Positions 25,973 through 36,849 are shown, numbered from the stretch's first letter. The stretch: 64,000 nt of DNA from Sphingomonas sp. G-3-2-10 (GCF_012927115.1 NZ_JABBFY010000002.1:62001-126000), one strand, 5' to 3'. Numbers and translations: made by a program. The notes: generated by a model not told the origin, from the sequence alone.

Positions 25973-27415
25973 ATGACCTACTGGCAGCGCACGCGGAAGC
26001 TCCGCTGGTGGATCATCGCGATCGTGATGCTGGGCACGATCATCAACTATCTCGTCCGCCAGACGCTGGGCGTCGCCGTCGCCACCGAGCCGTTCCAGGC
26101 CGATGTCGCGATGACCAAGGAGCAATATAGCTGGGTCACCGGCGTGTTTCAGGGCTTCATCATGATGCAGCCCGTGGTCGGCTATATCCTCGACCGGATC
26201 GGCCTGCGCACCGGCATGGCGATCTTCGCGACGGCGTGGGCGGTGCTGATCGCGGCGCATGGCTGGGTGGCGAGCTGGCAGGGGCTGGCGGCGCTGCGCG
26301 GGGCACTGGGGTTCGCCGAGGGCACCTCGCACACGCTGGGGCTCAAGGTGGTTTCCGAATGGTTTCCGGCGAAGGAGCGCGGGTTCGCGGGGGGCATCTA
26401 TAATCTGGGCGCATCGGCCGGGATCGCGCTTGCCGGGCCGCTGGTCGCGATCTCGATCGCCTTGTGGAACTGGCGCGCGGCTTTCTATGTCGCGGCGGTG
26501 CTGGCGCTGCTGTGGGTCGCGCTGTGGCTGCGCTGGTATCGCGCGCCCGAAGCGCATCCCGATCTCGCGCCGGAGGAACTGGCGCTGATCCAGTCGGGGC
26601 AGGAAGCGCATGTGCAGGCAGCGGGCGAGAAGCCGCCGATATTGTCGCTGCTGGGGCGGCGCAATTTCTGGGGGATCGCCCTGCCCCGGTTCCTGGCGGA
26701 TCCGACCTGGGCGACGCTGACCTTCTGGCTGCCGCTGTACCTGAGCGAGGTGCGCGGGCTGGACCTGAAGGAACTGGCGATCGCAGTGATCCTGCCCTTC
26801 GTCGCGGCCGATCTGGGGTGCCTGTTCGGGCCGGCGGTGGTGGTGTGGCTGGAGCGGCGCGGCGTGGCGCTGATCGATGCGCGGCGCTGGACCTTCACGC
26901 TGGGGGCGCTGATGATGACCAGCATGATGTTCGTCGGCGGAGTCACCAGTCCCTATGCCGCGGTGGCGCTGCTCAGCATCGGCGCGTTCGCGCACCAGAC
27001 GCTGTCGGTCACCTGCATCACGATGGCGAGCGACCTGTTTCGCCGCGACGAGCTGGGCACCGTGGCGGGCATGGCGGGGACGATGGCCAATCTGGGCGTG
27101 ATGATCTTCACCCTGCTGATCGGCGCGCTCGTCACCCAGATCGGCTATACGCCCTTCTTCATGGCGCTGGCGGTATTCGATCTGGTCGCGGCGGGGATCC
27201 TCTGGTCGCTGGTGGTGAAGCCCGGTGGCCCGCCCGAGCGCGAGAGCGGGATCATCCCGATTCTGCTCGGCGGCGCGACCGCAGTCTATCTGGGCGGCGT
27301 GGTGGGGATCGGCTCGATCGGCGTGGCGGGCTATGTCGGGTTCGGCTTCGGCGTATTGCTGCTCGGTCTCGGCATCGCGATCGAAGCGCGCGCGCGGACG
27401 CGGCGGGCGGCATGA
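25973..27415 (+). CDS. MFS transporter, ExuT-like sugar acid/oligosaccharide type
   Basis: A 480-residue inner membrane transporter. ATG 25973 has GGGAGA about six bases upstream and is preferred to ATG 25952. The opening RWWIIAIVMLGTIINYLVRQTLGVA matches the ACS (ExuT) pattern, and the stretch GFAEGTSHTLGLKVVSEWFPAKERGFAGGIYNLGASAG is typical of hexuronate/galactonate permeases. There are 12 core helices plus two extra hydrophobic segments at the C-terminus (about 428-470, IPILLGGATAVYLGGVVGIGSIG...), more than usual. It overlaps the xylosidase start as ATGA, so imported xylo-oligosaccharides or their acids are likely substrates. Confidence 0.88.
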   Translation: MTYWQRTRKLRWWIIAIVMLGTIINYLVRQTLGVAVATEPFQADVAMTKEQYSWVTGVFQGFIMMQPVVGYILDRIGLRTGMAIFATAWAVLIAAHGWVASWQGLAALRGALGFAEGTSHTLGLKVVSEWFPAKERGFAGGIYNLGASAGIALAGPLVAISIALWNWRAAFYVAAVLALLWVALWLRWYRAPEAHPDLAPEELALIQSGQEAHVQAAGEKPPILSLLGRRNFWGIALPRFLADPTWATLTFWLPLYLSEVRGLDLKELAIAVILPFVAADLGCLFGPAVVVWLERRGVALIDARRWTFTLGALMMTSMMFVGGVTSPYAAVALLSIGAFAHQTLSVTCITMASDLFRRDELGTVAGMAGTMANLGVMIFTLLIGALVTQIGYTPFFMALAVFDLVAAGILWSLVVKPGGPPERESGIIPILLGGATAVYLGGVVGIGSIGVAGYVGFGFGVLLLGLGIAIEARARTRRAA

Positions 27416-29028
27416 TCCGCAACCCGATCCTGCCGGGCTTCAATCCCGATCCGTCGATCTGCCGCGTCGGCGAGGATTATTACATCGTGACCTCGACCTT
27501 CGAATGGTTTCCGGGCGTACAGATCCACCACAGCCGCGATCTGGTGAATTGGCGGCTGCTGACGCGGCCGCTGGTTCGCAAGTCACAGCTCGACATGCGC
27601 GGCGATCCCGACAGTTGCGGGGTATGGGCGCCGTGCCTCAGCCATGACGGCGAGCGGTTCCACCTGATCTACACCGATGTGAAACGCTATGGCCGCACCA
27701 CCGTGGGCGGCGCATCGGGCGCGAGTTTGCGCGACTTCCACAATTACCTCGTCACCTGCGAGACGATCGACGGCGAATGGTCGGACCCGGTGCATCTCAA
27801 TTCGAGCGGCTTCGACCCCTCGCTGTTCCACGACGATGACGGGCGCAAATATCTGCTCAACCAGCTGTGGGACCATCGGCCGGGCCGCAATCGCTTCGCG
27901 GGGATCGTGCTGCAGGAATATTGCCCGCGCGAGCGGCGGCTGATCGGCGAGCGGCACAATATCTTCGCGGGCACCCCGCTGGGCCTGACAGAAGCGCCGC
28001 ATCTCTATCGCCGCGACGGCCGCTACTATCTGATCACTGCCGAGGGCGGGACCGGCTGGAACCATGCGGTGACGATGGCGCGCAGCCGCGACCTGCTCGG
28101 CCCATACGAGCTGCATCCGGATACCTATATCCTCTCCAGCCGCACCCGGCCCGACGCCCCGCTGATGCGCGCGGGCCATGCCGATCTGGTCGAGACGCCG
28201 GCAGGCGAGACGTACATGGCCTATCTGTGCGGACGTCCCTTGCCCAATCGCGGCCGCTGCGTGCTGGGCCGCGAGACTGCGCTGCAACCGATGGTCTGGC
28301 GCGACGGCTGGCTCTGGACCCTAGACGGTCAGGGCGTCCCGATGCGCGAAGCCCCCGCTCCCGATCTGCCGCCGCATCCCTGGCCCGAAACGCCGGTCCG
28401 CGCGGACTTCGATGCAGACCAGCTGCCGATCGATTTCCAATGGCTCCGTACGCCCGAGCCGGACGCAATCTTCAGCCTCACCGCCCGTCCCGGCCATCTC
28501 CGGCTCTACGGCCGCGAGACGATCGGGAGCTTGTTCACCCAGTCGCTGGTGGCACGGCGGCAACAGGCATTCTGCTACACGGCGTCCTGCGCGATGGAGT
28601 TCGAGCCGCGGCATTTCCAGCAGGCGGCGGGCCTCGTCGCTTATTATAACGGGGCCAAATTCCATTATCTCCACGTCACCCACGACGCCGAGATCGGCCG
28701 GCATATCCGCGTGATGTCCGCCCTGCCCGACAGCCCTCAGGCCGACGCCTTCTCCGCGCCGATCGCGATTCCCGAGGGACGCGTCGAACTGCGCGCCGAA
28801 GTCGATGAGGAACGCCTGCGCTTCGCCTTCCGCCTCGATCGGCAGGATTGGCAATGGCTGCCCGAGCAATTCGACGCCTCGATCCTGTCGGACGAAGCCA
28901 CCGCCCCGGGCGCACCGAACTTCACCGGCGCGTTCATCGGCATGGCGTGCCAGGACGTGAGCGGCGCGGGCCTCCACGCCGATTTCGACTGGTTCGACTA
29001 TCGCGAGCGAGACTTCAGCGCGGCTTGA
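27412..29028 (+). CDS. xynB: GH43 beta-xylosidase
   Basis: A 538-residue intracellular enzyme without signal peptide. The five-bladed catalytic propeller (about 1-320) has the GH43 triad: base Asp13 (FNPDPSICRVGEDYY), pKa-tuning Asp135 (GFDPSLF) and acid Glu194 (LTEAPHLY). The C-terminal beta-sandwich (about 330-535, GH43_C2-like) completes the form seen in xylosidases that cut xylose from xylo-oligosaccharides. Translation is coupled to the upstream transporter. The gene overlaps the end of the convergent PilZ gene by 14 bp. Arabinofuranosidase activity is possible, as the family is often dual. Confidence 0.93.
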   Translation: MIRNPILPGFNPDPSICRVGEDYYIVTSTFEWFPGVQIHHSRDLVNWRLLTRPLVRKSQLDMRGDPDSCGVWAPCLSHDGERFHLIYTDVKRYGRTTVGGASGASLRDFHNYLVTCETIDGEWSDPVHLNSSGFDPSLFHDDDGRKYLLNQLWDHRPGRNRFAGIVLQEYCPRERRLIGERHNIFAGTPLGLTEAPHLYRRDGRYYLITAEGGTGWNHAVTMARSRDLLGPYELHPDTYILSSRTRPDAPLMRAGHADLVETPAGETYMAYLCGRPLPNRGRCVLGRETALQPMVWRDGWLWTLDGQGVPMREAPAPDLPPHPWPETPVRADFDADQLPIDFQWLRTPEPDAIFSLTARPGHLRLYGRETIGSLFTQSLVARRQQAFCYTASCAMEFEPRHFQQAAGLVAYYNGAKFHYLHVTHDAEIGRHIRVMSALPDSPQADAFSAPIAIPEGRVELRAEVDEERLRFAFRLDRQDWQWLPEQFDASILSDEATAPGAPNFTGAFIGMACQDVSGAGLHADFDWFDYRERDFSAA

Positions 29029-29437
29029 ACCGGCGCCGGATCAGGTCGCGCAATCCCGTCTTCACGGGCGGGGCCGGAGGCGGTCCCTCGCGAAATCGCT
29101 GCTCCAGTTCGGCGACCAGATCGTCCTGCCCGCGAAATGCGTTGCGCATCTTCTCGCGCGGCAGCGGCATCAGGAACTCGCAGCCATGCGCCTGCCCGTC
29201 GCGCCACACCACCTTGGCTTCGCGCGCGCCCGCGCCGGACAATCCGATCGAGATCAGCGTGCCCGCCGGCAGTTCCAGATCGCCGCTGAAGCGAAAGCCG
29301 GTGCGCGAGAAATCCTCGACCGTGACGTTCACCGGCTCGCCGTCCATGCCGCGCAACGTGCTGTCGACATCCACTTCGAACCGCACCGCGCCACGCGCGT
29401 CGATCTCGCCCAGCACTTCCAATCGTGCGACCAGCAC
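29015..29437 (-). CDS. PilZ domain protein
   Basis: A 140-residue protein with a single PilZ domain: the arginine motif RGAVR (about 15-19) and the second motif EDFSRTGFRF (D-x-S-x-x-G), which together bind cyclic di-GMP. The C-terminal tail (110-140) is charged and proline-rich, with GLRDLIRRRFKPR at the end. Single-domain PilZ proteins carry c-di-GMP signals to motility or polysaccharide machinery. There is no operon partner. The Arg and Asp/Ser/Gly residues appear intact, so binding is expected. Confidence 0.85.
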   Translation of the reverse strand: MLVARLEVLGEIDARGAVRFEVDVDSTLRGMDGEPVNVTVEDFSRTGFRFSGDLELPAGTLISIGLSGAGAREAKVVWRDGQAHGCEFLMPLPREKMRNAFRGQDDLVAELEQRFREGPPPAPPVKTGLRDLIRRRFKPR

Positions 29438-29799
29438 CCATACCTCCCCGGATCGTCTGAATCGCGATCCGCTGGCGCCACGCTACTCGCCAAATCGTTA
29501 ACGGATTTTCGGCAAAACCCGGTCCGGCGGCAGAAGATTGTGGATAGCGGGGCGCGAGGTCATCAGGAGCCTGACACCCTGCGCATCGGCAGGCTGCCGA
29601 GCGTCAACCTTGACTTAGGACAGTATTACCGCCATATCGCAGCGCATCGAGGCATCATGCAGCGTGATGGAGCGAACAGCTCCGGCTCTGCCTCGGTTCA
29701 TATTTCCGGCTTCCCATATCACGCGGGGCGTCATTTTTTGACCCCGCCTCCGCGCGCCCGTTTCAGGTGCACGCGTCGGCCGCATTTGTAAGGTTTCCA
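29438..29799 (+). other. 362-bp intergenic region with probable helicase promoter and long leader
   Basis: The longest gene-free stretch in the window. TTGACT (29610-29615) and CATATC (29633-29638), spaced 17 bp, form a possible promoter that would give an untranslated leader of about 150 nt before the RhlE-type helicase. A GC-rich fold around GGGGCGTCA/TGACCCC (about 29725-29745) lies in the leader. Upstream of 29600 nothing else is recognised; short frames here look like chance. Confidence 0.4.
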
Positions 29800-31413
29800 A
29801 TGCAATTCAATGAACTCGGTCTCTCGCAGGCCGTTCTCTCTGCGCTTACCGCGAAGGGCTATACCGTCCCCACCCCGATCCAGTCGCAGGCGATCCCGCC
29901 TTTGCTCGAGGGCAAGGACCTGCTCGGCATCGCCCAGACCGGCACCGGCAAGACACTCGCATTCGTCGCACCCTCGATCGATCGCCTGGTCGCCAGCAAG
30001 CAGCGCCCCCAGCCGCGCGGCTGCCGCATGCTGGTTCTTGCCCCGACCCGCGAACTCGCCGCCCAGATCGCCGAGAGCGCCAAGGCCTATTCCAAGGGCA
30101 CGGGCCTGACCGTCGCCACCGTGTTCGGCGGCACGTCGGTCCACAAGAACAAGGTCGATCTGGCCCGCGGCGTCGACATCCTCGTCGCCACGCCGGGCCG
30201 CCTCGTCGATCTGATGGACCAGCATTACCTGATCCTGCTCGGCATCGAGATTTTCGTGCTCGACGAAGCCGACCAAATGATGGACCTGGGCTTCATCCAT
30301 GCGCTCAAGCGTATCGTTCGCGATCTGCCGTCGAAGCGCCAGTCGCTGTTCTTCTCGGCGACCATGCCCAAGACGATCCGCGATCTGGCCGGCCAGTTCC
30401 TCAAGTCCGATCCTGTCGAAGTGAAGGTCACTCCCGTCGCTACCACCGCCGAGCGCGTCACCCAGTCGGTGACGTTCGTCCAGCAGGCGGAGAAGCAGGC
30501 GCTGCTCACCATTCTGCTCCGCGATCCCTCGATCGACCGCGCGCTGATCTTCACCCGCACCAAGCATGGCGCCGACCGCGTCGTAAAGCTGCTTGCCGGC
30601 AATGGCGTCGCGTCGAACGCGATCCACGGCAACAAGTCGCAGCCGCAGCGCGAGCGTGCGCTGGGCGAGTTCAAGGCGGGCAAGGTCAAGATCCTGATCG
30701 CCACCGATATCGCCGCGCGCGGCATCGACGTGTCGGGCGTCAGCCACGTCTTCAACTTCGAGCTGCCCAACGTGCCCGAGCAATATGTCCATCGCATCGG
30801 CCGCACCGCGCGCGCGGGCGCGGATGGCATCGCGGTCAGCTTCTGCGCGCCCGATGAGAAGCCGTATCTGAAGGACATCGAGAAGCTGACGCGTCAGAAG
30901 ATCGAAATCGTTGCGCTACCGGAGGACTTCATCAACGAGTCGAACAAGATCAAATCGACCCGCTCGCCGATGGTGATGAGCCGCGACGAGGCCAATGGCC
31001 GCAACGGTCGCGCGATGCAGGGCCAGCGTCCGGGTGCCGGGCGTGGCCAGCCACCGCGCAAGCGCCCCGCCCAGTTCGAGGCGCGTCCGGCAAACGAGCG
31101 CCGCGACGGCGCACAGGGTGGCCGTAGCCGCCCCGAAGGTCAGGGTCAGAATCGCGGCCCGGCGCAGGGTCAGCGGGGCGATCAGCCGCGCCGCGCCGAA
31201 GGCGGCCGGAACGACTGGAGCCGTCTCGACGGCCCGCGTGCCGATACGCGCCACGAGGGTCCGCGTCAGGGCGAGCAGCGCCGTAACGACGCCCCGCGCG
31301 CCGACCGGCCGCAGGGCGAGAAGCCGCAGCGCGACTATGCCCGCAAGAGCAAGTGGCAGGGCCGCCCCACCCAGGGCGGCGGCCACCGCAACAATGCGGG
31401 CCGTTCGCGCTGA
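29800..31413 (+). CDS. rhlE: DEAD-box RNA helicase, RhlE type
   Basis: A 537-residue helicase with motif Q (FNELGLSQAVLSALTAKGY...PTPIQSQAIP), motif I AQTGTGKT (Lys51), PTRELA, TPGRLVD, DEAD, SAT, then the second RecA domain with IFTRTKHGAD, ATDIAARGID and HRIGRTARAG. The last 140 residues are a disordered Arg/Gly/Gln-rich tail with repeated RGG-like and RPEGQ/GQ segments, basic and suited to RNA binding or condensates. Such enzymes remodel rRNA and mRNA, especially in the cold. ATG 29800 follows AAGG; an in-frame GTG at 29767 is less likely. A long leader precedes it. Confidence 0.93.
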   Translation: MQFNELGLSQAVLSALTAKGYTVPTPIQSQAIPPLLEGKDLLGIAQTGTGKTLAFVAPSIDRLVASKQRPQPRGCRMLVLAPTRELAAQIAESAKAYSKGTGLTVATVFGGTSVHKNKVDLARGVDILVATPGRLVDLMDQHYLILLGIEIFVLDEADQMMDLGFIHALKRIVRDLPSKRQSLFFSATMPKTIRDLAGQFLKSDPVEVKVTPVATTAERVTQSVTFVQQAEKQALLTILLRDPSIDRALIFTRTKHGADRVVKLLAGNGVASNAIHGNKSQPQRERALGEFKAGKVKILIATDIAARGIDVSGVSHVFNFELPNVPEQYVHRIGRTARAGADGIAVSFCAPDEKPYLKDIEKLTRQKIEIVALPEDFINESNKIKSTRSPMVMSRDEANGRNGRAMQGQRPGAGRGQPPRKRPAQFEARPANERRDGAQGGRSRPEGQGQNRGPAQGQRGDQPRRAEGGRNDWSRLDGPRADTRHEGPRQGEQRRNDAPRADRPQGEKPQRDYARKSKWQGRPTQGGGHRNNAGRSR

Positions 31414-31421
31414 GCGGTTCC

Positions 31422-31440
31422 CCCTCCCCACGAGGGAGGG
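31422..31440. repeat. REP-like palindrome
   Basis: CCCTCCC-N5-GGGAGGG just after the helicase stop, a shorter version of the palindromes between the atp genes and around metH. Confidence 0.5.
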
Positions 31441-31456
31441 TCAGGAATAAATTAGG

Positions 31457-31486
31457 AAAGGCCGGGGCGCGACGCCTCGGCCTTTT
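31457..31486. terminator. Bidirectional terminator after the helicase gene
   Basis: AAAGGCCGGGGCG-CGA-CGCCTCGGCCTTTT, stem of 12 bp with one mismatch, between two convergent genes. Confidence 0.85.
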
Positions 31487-31510
31487 CTGTCGAAGCCGCT
31501 CCGGAGCGGC

Positions 31511-32191
31511 TCAGCGCACCGGTTTGACGGCAATCGATTCGGCCAAGGCGCGGACTTCCGGAACCAGCGCCTCCACCCTCCCGGGAACATTGCCGTCGCC
31601 ATAGCGATAGATGGTCAGGATCCGGCCGCCGATCCCGGTCACGCATCCGGCGGCAGCCACTTTGACCTGCTTACCCGCGACACCCATCACGATAATTCCC
31701 TGCATATAGACGCAGAAATCATCATGCCCCGAAGGCGCGAAGGCACTGTCGATTTTCACTTCCGTGTTCAGCACATCGCCGATGGACTTGGCCGTGTCGG
31801 TATTGATCTTGTCAGGCGCGGTTGCCGCCTTGAACTCCGTCGTTCCAACTGCCGCTGAAACCTCGCGGATCACCTGCTCACGCGTTACCTCCACCATCAG
31901 CGCCGGCTTTGGGATCTTGATCACCAGGTAATCGGCATCCACGCCCGGCGTGCCCGTGCAATCGAACAACACCAGCAGCGTCAGATTCTCGCTATCCGCC
32001 GCCGAGATCAGCTGAGCCACGGACTGGCTCGCACCGGCGCTCGGAAGACAATATCCCTTGGGCAGAGGCATCGTGAAGTTGATACCGCCCGCGTGGAACT
32101 CCGCTGGGGTCGCCGCCTGCGCGGCAGCGGTCGCCGGGATTGCCGCCGTGCCCAGCGCAAGCGCCGCGCCCCAATATTTCCACATCCTCAC
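31511..32191 (-). CDS. Secreted hypothetical protein, paralogue of the 32876-33535 product
   Basis: A 226-residue exported protein with a signal peptide (ending about residue 25, TAAAQA). The core FHAGGINFTMPLPKGYCLPSAG closely resembles FEVGGVAFTPPMPEGYCPATAA in the gene two places upstream; both also share a Cys in FDCTG/HSCGA, a DDFC/DDVC segment and a late GC-VTGIGGR-type strand, so they are paralogues of one unnamed family. GTG 32191 overlaps the stop of the dienelactone hydrolase as GTGA and has GGAG eight bases upstream, so it is preferred to ATG 32185. It is the last gene of a four-gene operon. Function unknown. Confidence 0.75.
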   Translation of the reverse strand: MRMWKYWGAALALGTAAIPATAAAQAATPAEFHAGGINFTMPLPKGYCLPSAGASQSVAQLISAADSENLTLLVLFDCTGTPGVDADYLVIKIPKPALMVEVTREQVIREVSAAVGTTEFKAATAPDKINTDTAKSIGDVLNTEVKIDSAFAPSGHDDFCVYMQGIIVMGVAGKQVKVAAAGCVTGIGGRILTIYRYGDGNVPGRVEALVPEVRALAESIAVKPVR

Positions 32192-32862
32192 CCGCCATTC
32201 TCCATGAACAATTGCAGCGTCCGCGCCCGTGCCAGCGTTGCGCTGGCGGCATCATAGTCCGCGCGCTGGTCGCAGTTGAAGCCGTGCCCGGCCTCATAGA
32301 CGAAGACCTCGACGTTCGGATGGTCCGCCCCGATCAGCTTTTCCACGCCTGCCATCGGGATGCCTTTGTCGTGGCGGCCGAAATGGCAGATGGTGGGGCA
32401 ATCCGGCTCCGCATCGGCCGCGTCGGGGATCAGGCTGCCATAATAGCATGACGCCGCCGCCAGCCCCGCCAGCCGGGTCGCCGCGAACCATGCCACCGAT
32501 CCGCCATAGCAATAGCCGGTGATGAATACCGGCCCCTTCCCCGCCAGCGCATCGATGCAGCTCTGGGTATCCGCCAGCGTCAGCGCGAAGGGATGCGTGT
32601 CGCGCGCCAGATGCCGGCCCGCCGCGATGCCGTCCGAATCATAGCCGACTTCGAACCCCGGATGCTCGCGGTCGAACAAGGCAGGCGACAGCACTTCGTA
32701 TCCATCCGCCGCATAGCCATCGCAGACCGAGCGGATGTGCGAATTGACTCCGAATATCTCCTGCACGACGACAAGGCCGCCGCGCCGCTCGCCTTCGGGC
32801 GCAGCGTGATAGACCGCGACCTCCGCGCCATCGGCCATCGTCATCCGGATGAATTCACCCAT
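32188..32862 (-). CDS. Dienelactone hydrolase family protein
   Basis: A 224-residue cytosolic alpha/beta hydrolase with the dienelactone hydrolase triad: Cys118 (GYCYGG), Asp165 (GRHDKGIP) and His193 (AGHGFNC), plus Glu35 (VVQEIFGVN) that activates the cysteine. The family opens dienelactones in chlorocatechol breakdown, but many members act on other esters. The lack of ring-cleavage genes and its place between two secreted proteins of unknown role make the substrate uncertain. It starts 13 bp after the upstream gene and overlaps the downstream one. Confidence 0.9.
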   Translation of the reverse strand: MGEFIRMTMADGAEVAVYHAAPEGERRGGLVVVQEIFGVNSHIRSVCDGYAADGYEVLSPALFDREHPGFEVGYDSDGIAAGRHLARDTHPFALTLADTQSCIDALAGKGPVFITGYCYGGSVAWFAATRLAGLAAASCYYGSLIPDAADAEPDCPTICHFGRHDKGIPMAGVEKLIGADHPNVEVFVYEAGHGFNCDQRADYDAASATLARARTLQLFMENGG

Positions 32863-32875
32863 CGCCGCGCCTCCC

Positions 32876-33535
32876 TTAACCCCTGGGCTTGCCTCGAAGC
32901 GTCAACGCAAAGGCGCGCGAGCGGCGCAACAGCGCGGCAAGCGTCGCCGGATCGTTGCCGGCAGCGTAGAAATTGAGGACCAGTACGCGCCCGTCGACCG
33001 CGGTGATGCAACTGCCCACGGTCATCTCGATCTTCTTGCCGCCCGCCGGCGTGGTGACGTTGAACCCGCCGAAATAGCCGCAGACATCGTCCTTGCCGCG
33101 CGGACGCAGATCAAGCGAGACCTCGGCCTTCTTGCCCGTGGTCTCCGCCAGCGCGCCGGAAAGCATCGTTTCGGTGTCTTCCAGATTGAACGGCTTGCCG
33201 TCCTTGCTGTCGAAGTCCGGCCCCAGCGATTCCAGCACCTGCGCCCGCGTCACGGCCGTACCGGCGACCGCATGAGGCGTCTTGATGATGATGTAATCGA
33301 GCATGTTCGCCGACGCGCCGCACGAATGCAGCGTGATCGACGTCAGATTATCCTTGTCGAGTGTGGCCGCATATTGATCCAGCGGCTGCTGCGCGGCGGT
33401 GGCCGGGCAATAGCCTTCCGGCATCGGCGGGGTGAACGCCACGCCGCCTACCTCGAAGCTGACCGTTCGGCTTTGGGCGAGCGCCGGTCCGCAGATCGCG
33501 ACGCTTGCGATCAGCCCCAGCAATATCGCCTTCAT
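32876..33535 (-). CDS. Secreted hypothetical protein, paralogue of the 31511-32191 product
   Basis: A 219-residue exported protein with a signal peptide (MKAILLGLIASVAICGPALAQ). It shares with the 31511-32191 product the motif VGGVAFTPPMPEGYCPA, paired cysteines (GYC, HSCGAS, DDVCGYF, GSCITAVDGR) and the strand order, which implies a common disulfide-stabilised fold. The start overlaps the stop of the upstream gene as ATGA. No known domain is recognised. Confidence 0.75.
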   Translation of the reverse strand: MKAILLGLIASVAICGPALAQSRTVSFEVGGVAFTPPMPEGYCPATAAQQPLDQYAATLDKDNLTSITLHSCGASANMLDYIIIKTPHAVAGTAVTRAQVLESLGPDFDSKDGKPFNLEDTETMLSGALAETTGKKAEVSLDLRPRGKDDVCGYFGGFNVTTPAGGKKIEMTVGSCITAVDGRVLVLNFYAAGNDPATLAALLRRSRAFALTLRGKPRG

Positions 33536-34491
33536 CGTGCGCGCTCCCGTTCGGCATAATCGGCATCGGCGGTCAGCCGGCGTTCGACGCGGTTGAGGCC
33601 GGTATCGGCTTCGTTGTTGCGCCGCCCCAGCAACGGGCTGGCCTGACGATACCAGCGCAGCGCACCCTGCAGATCGCCGCGCCATTCGGTGCACAGCCCG
33701 ATATTGAAGACGATCACGCCGTTGTTCGGGATCATCTGGTTGAGCCGCTGCCAGTCCTGGCAGGCCTGACCCGGATTGCGCTGGGTCAGCTTGATCGTGT
33801 CCTTGAAGAAGCGGTTATGCTCCTTCGGAATCCCCTTCGAGCTTTCGAGGATGCGGATGCTGTAGGTGTCGGTCACCGGCACCGTGTCGCGCCGCACGCC
33901 CTCCGCGATCTGACCGATCATGCCGTTGATCATCTCCTCGGCGGTGCGCGAAGGCGATTGCCCCTGGCACCAGGTGATCTCCTCGCGCAGCGGCTTCACG
34001 GCAGAATAGACGATCCGCCCGTCGCGCCGCACGATACGCAGGTCCGCGCTCAGATTCGCCACGCGGCGGGTGCAATTGACCTGCACCTCTTCCTCCTTGG
34101 TGCACTTGTTGTCCTTGTCGCGCTGCGTGCACTGTTTCTCGGGCCGCTTGAAATAGCTGTCCTCGACGCCGCTGGAGACCGCGCCGGACAGCGTGCCGTC
34201 GGCATAGCCGCCATTGTTGCGCCGCCCGCCATAGACGATCTCGAACCATGCGCCCGTCCGTCCGCTGGGCCGCGAGAGCGCGCGCTCGATCGCCATGCCC
34301 GTCGCGGCGCCGTCGCGCCCGCCCAGCCGCTCGACTGCGATCGAGCGCAGCATCGCCGCTTCGCGCCACGGCGCGGGAAACAGGCCGGTCATCGTCAGCG
34401 TCTCGGCCGCCGCCGGAGTCGCCGCCAGCATCGCCGTGGCGATTGCCGCGATCCCGGCGCGACTCGCCGTTAAGAGAAACAAGGTCCGCAT
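33532..34491 (-). CDS. Secreted hypothetical protein, possible TPR-like C-terminus
   Basis: A 319-residue exported protein starting at ATG 34491 behind GGAGGGG, with a signal peptide ending AAAE. The N-terminal part (ETLTMTGLFPAPWREAAMLRSIAVERLGG) and a middle with several cysteines (KQCTQRDKDNKCTKEEEVQVNCTRRVANLS) lead into a helical end (CQDWQRLNQMIPNNGVIVFNIGLCTEWRGDLQGALRWYRQASPLLG) that looks like a single tetratricopeptide-type repeat. It heads the four-gene operon, and is divergent from the ATP synthase genes. No family recognised. Confidence 0.75.
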   Translation of the reverse strand: MRTLFLLTASRAGIAAIATAMLAATPAAAETLTMTGLFPAPWREAAMLRSIAVERLGGRDGAATGMAIERALSRPSGRTGAWFEIVYGGRRNNGGYADGTLSGAVSSGVEDSYFKRPEKQCTQRDKDNKCTKEEEVQVNCTRRVANLSADLRIVRRDGRIVYSAVKPLREEITWCQGQSPSRTAEEMINGMIGQIAEGVRRDTVPVTDTYSIRILESSKGIPKEHNRFFKDTIKLTQRNPGQACQDWQRLNQMIPNNGVIVFNIGLCTEWRGDLQGALRWYRQASPLLGRRNNEADTGLNRVERRLTADADYAERERAR

Positions 34492-34708
34492 GATGATGAT
34501 CCCCTCCAGATTTGCCCGGGGGGAGATTTGCAGCACCGCGCCGGGCGCGCAACGATTCTCATATGCTTCGGGCAGCGTCCCGACTCGGGTTGCATCGCAG
34601 CAAGTCCGATGCTAACCGCGCCGCGACCCATCGGGGGCGCCCTTTTTACCGAGGTGCTGCACCCATTTCGCATGGGGCCACTCCTGCTCCCAAGAGGAAC
34701 TCATACGC

Positions 34709-36804
<2,096 letters not shown>

Positions 36805-36812
36805 GTCATTTC

Positions 36813-36834
36813 CCTCTCCCCCTCGGGGGAGAGG
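36813..36834. repeat. REP-like palindrome between atpA and atpG
   Basis: CCTCTCCCCC-TC-GGGGGAGAGG, a perfect inverted repeat in the 45-bp gap. It may stabilise the upstream message or be a mobile-palindrome remnant; its core recurs at 39305-39446, 61563-61679 and 62758-62857. Confidence 0.75.
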
Positions 36835-36849
36835 AGAAGAAGGAAGACA

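Noticed and set aside
29186..29791. Plus-strand frame across the PilZ gene and the intergenic region
   Set aside because: Half of it is antisense to PilZ and the rest has no motif, start signal or conserved feel.
31511..32862. Chlorocatechol pathway based on the dienelactone hydrolase
   Set aside because: No catechol dioxygenase, muconate enzyme or maleylacetate reductase is next to it; the MLE enzyme is 21 kb away in another operon.
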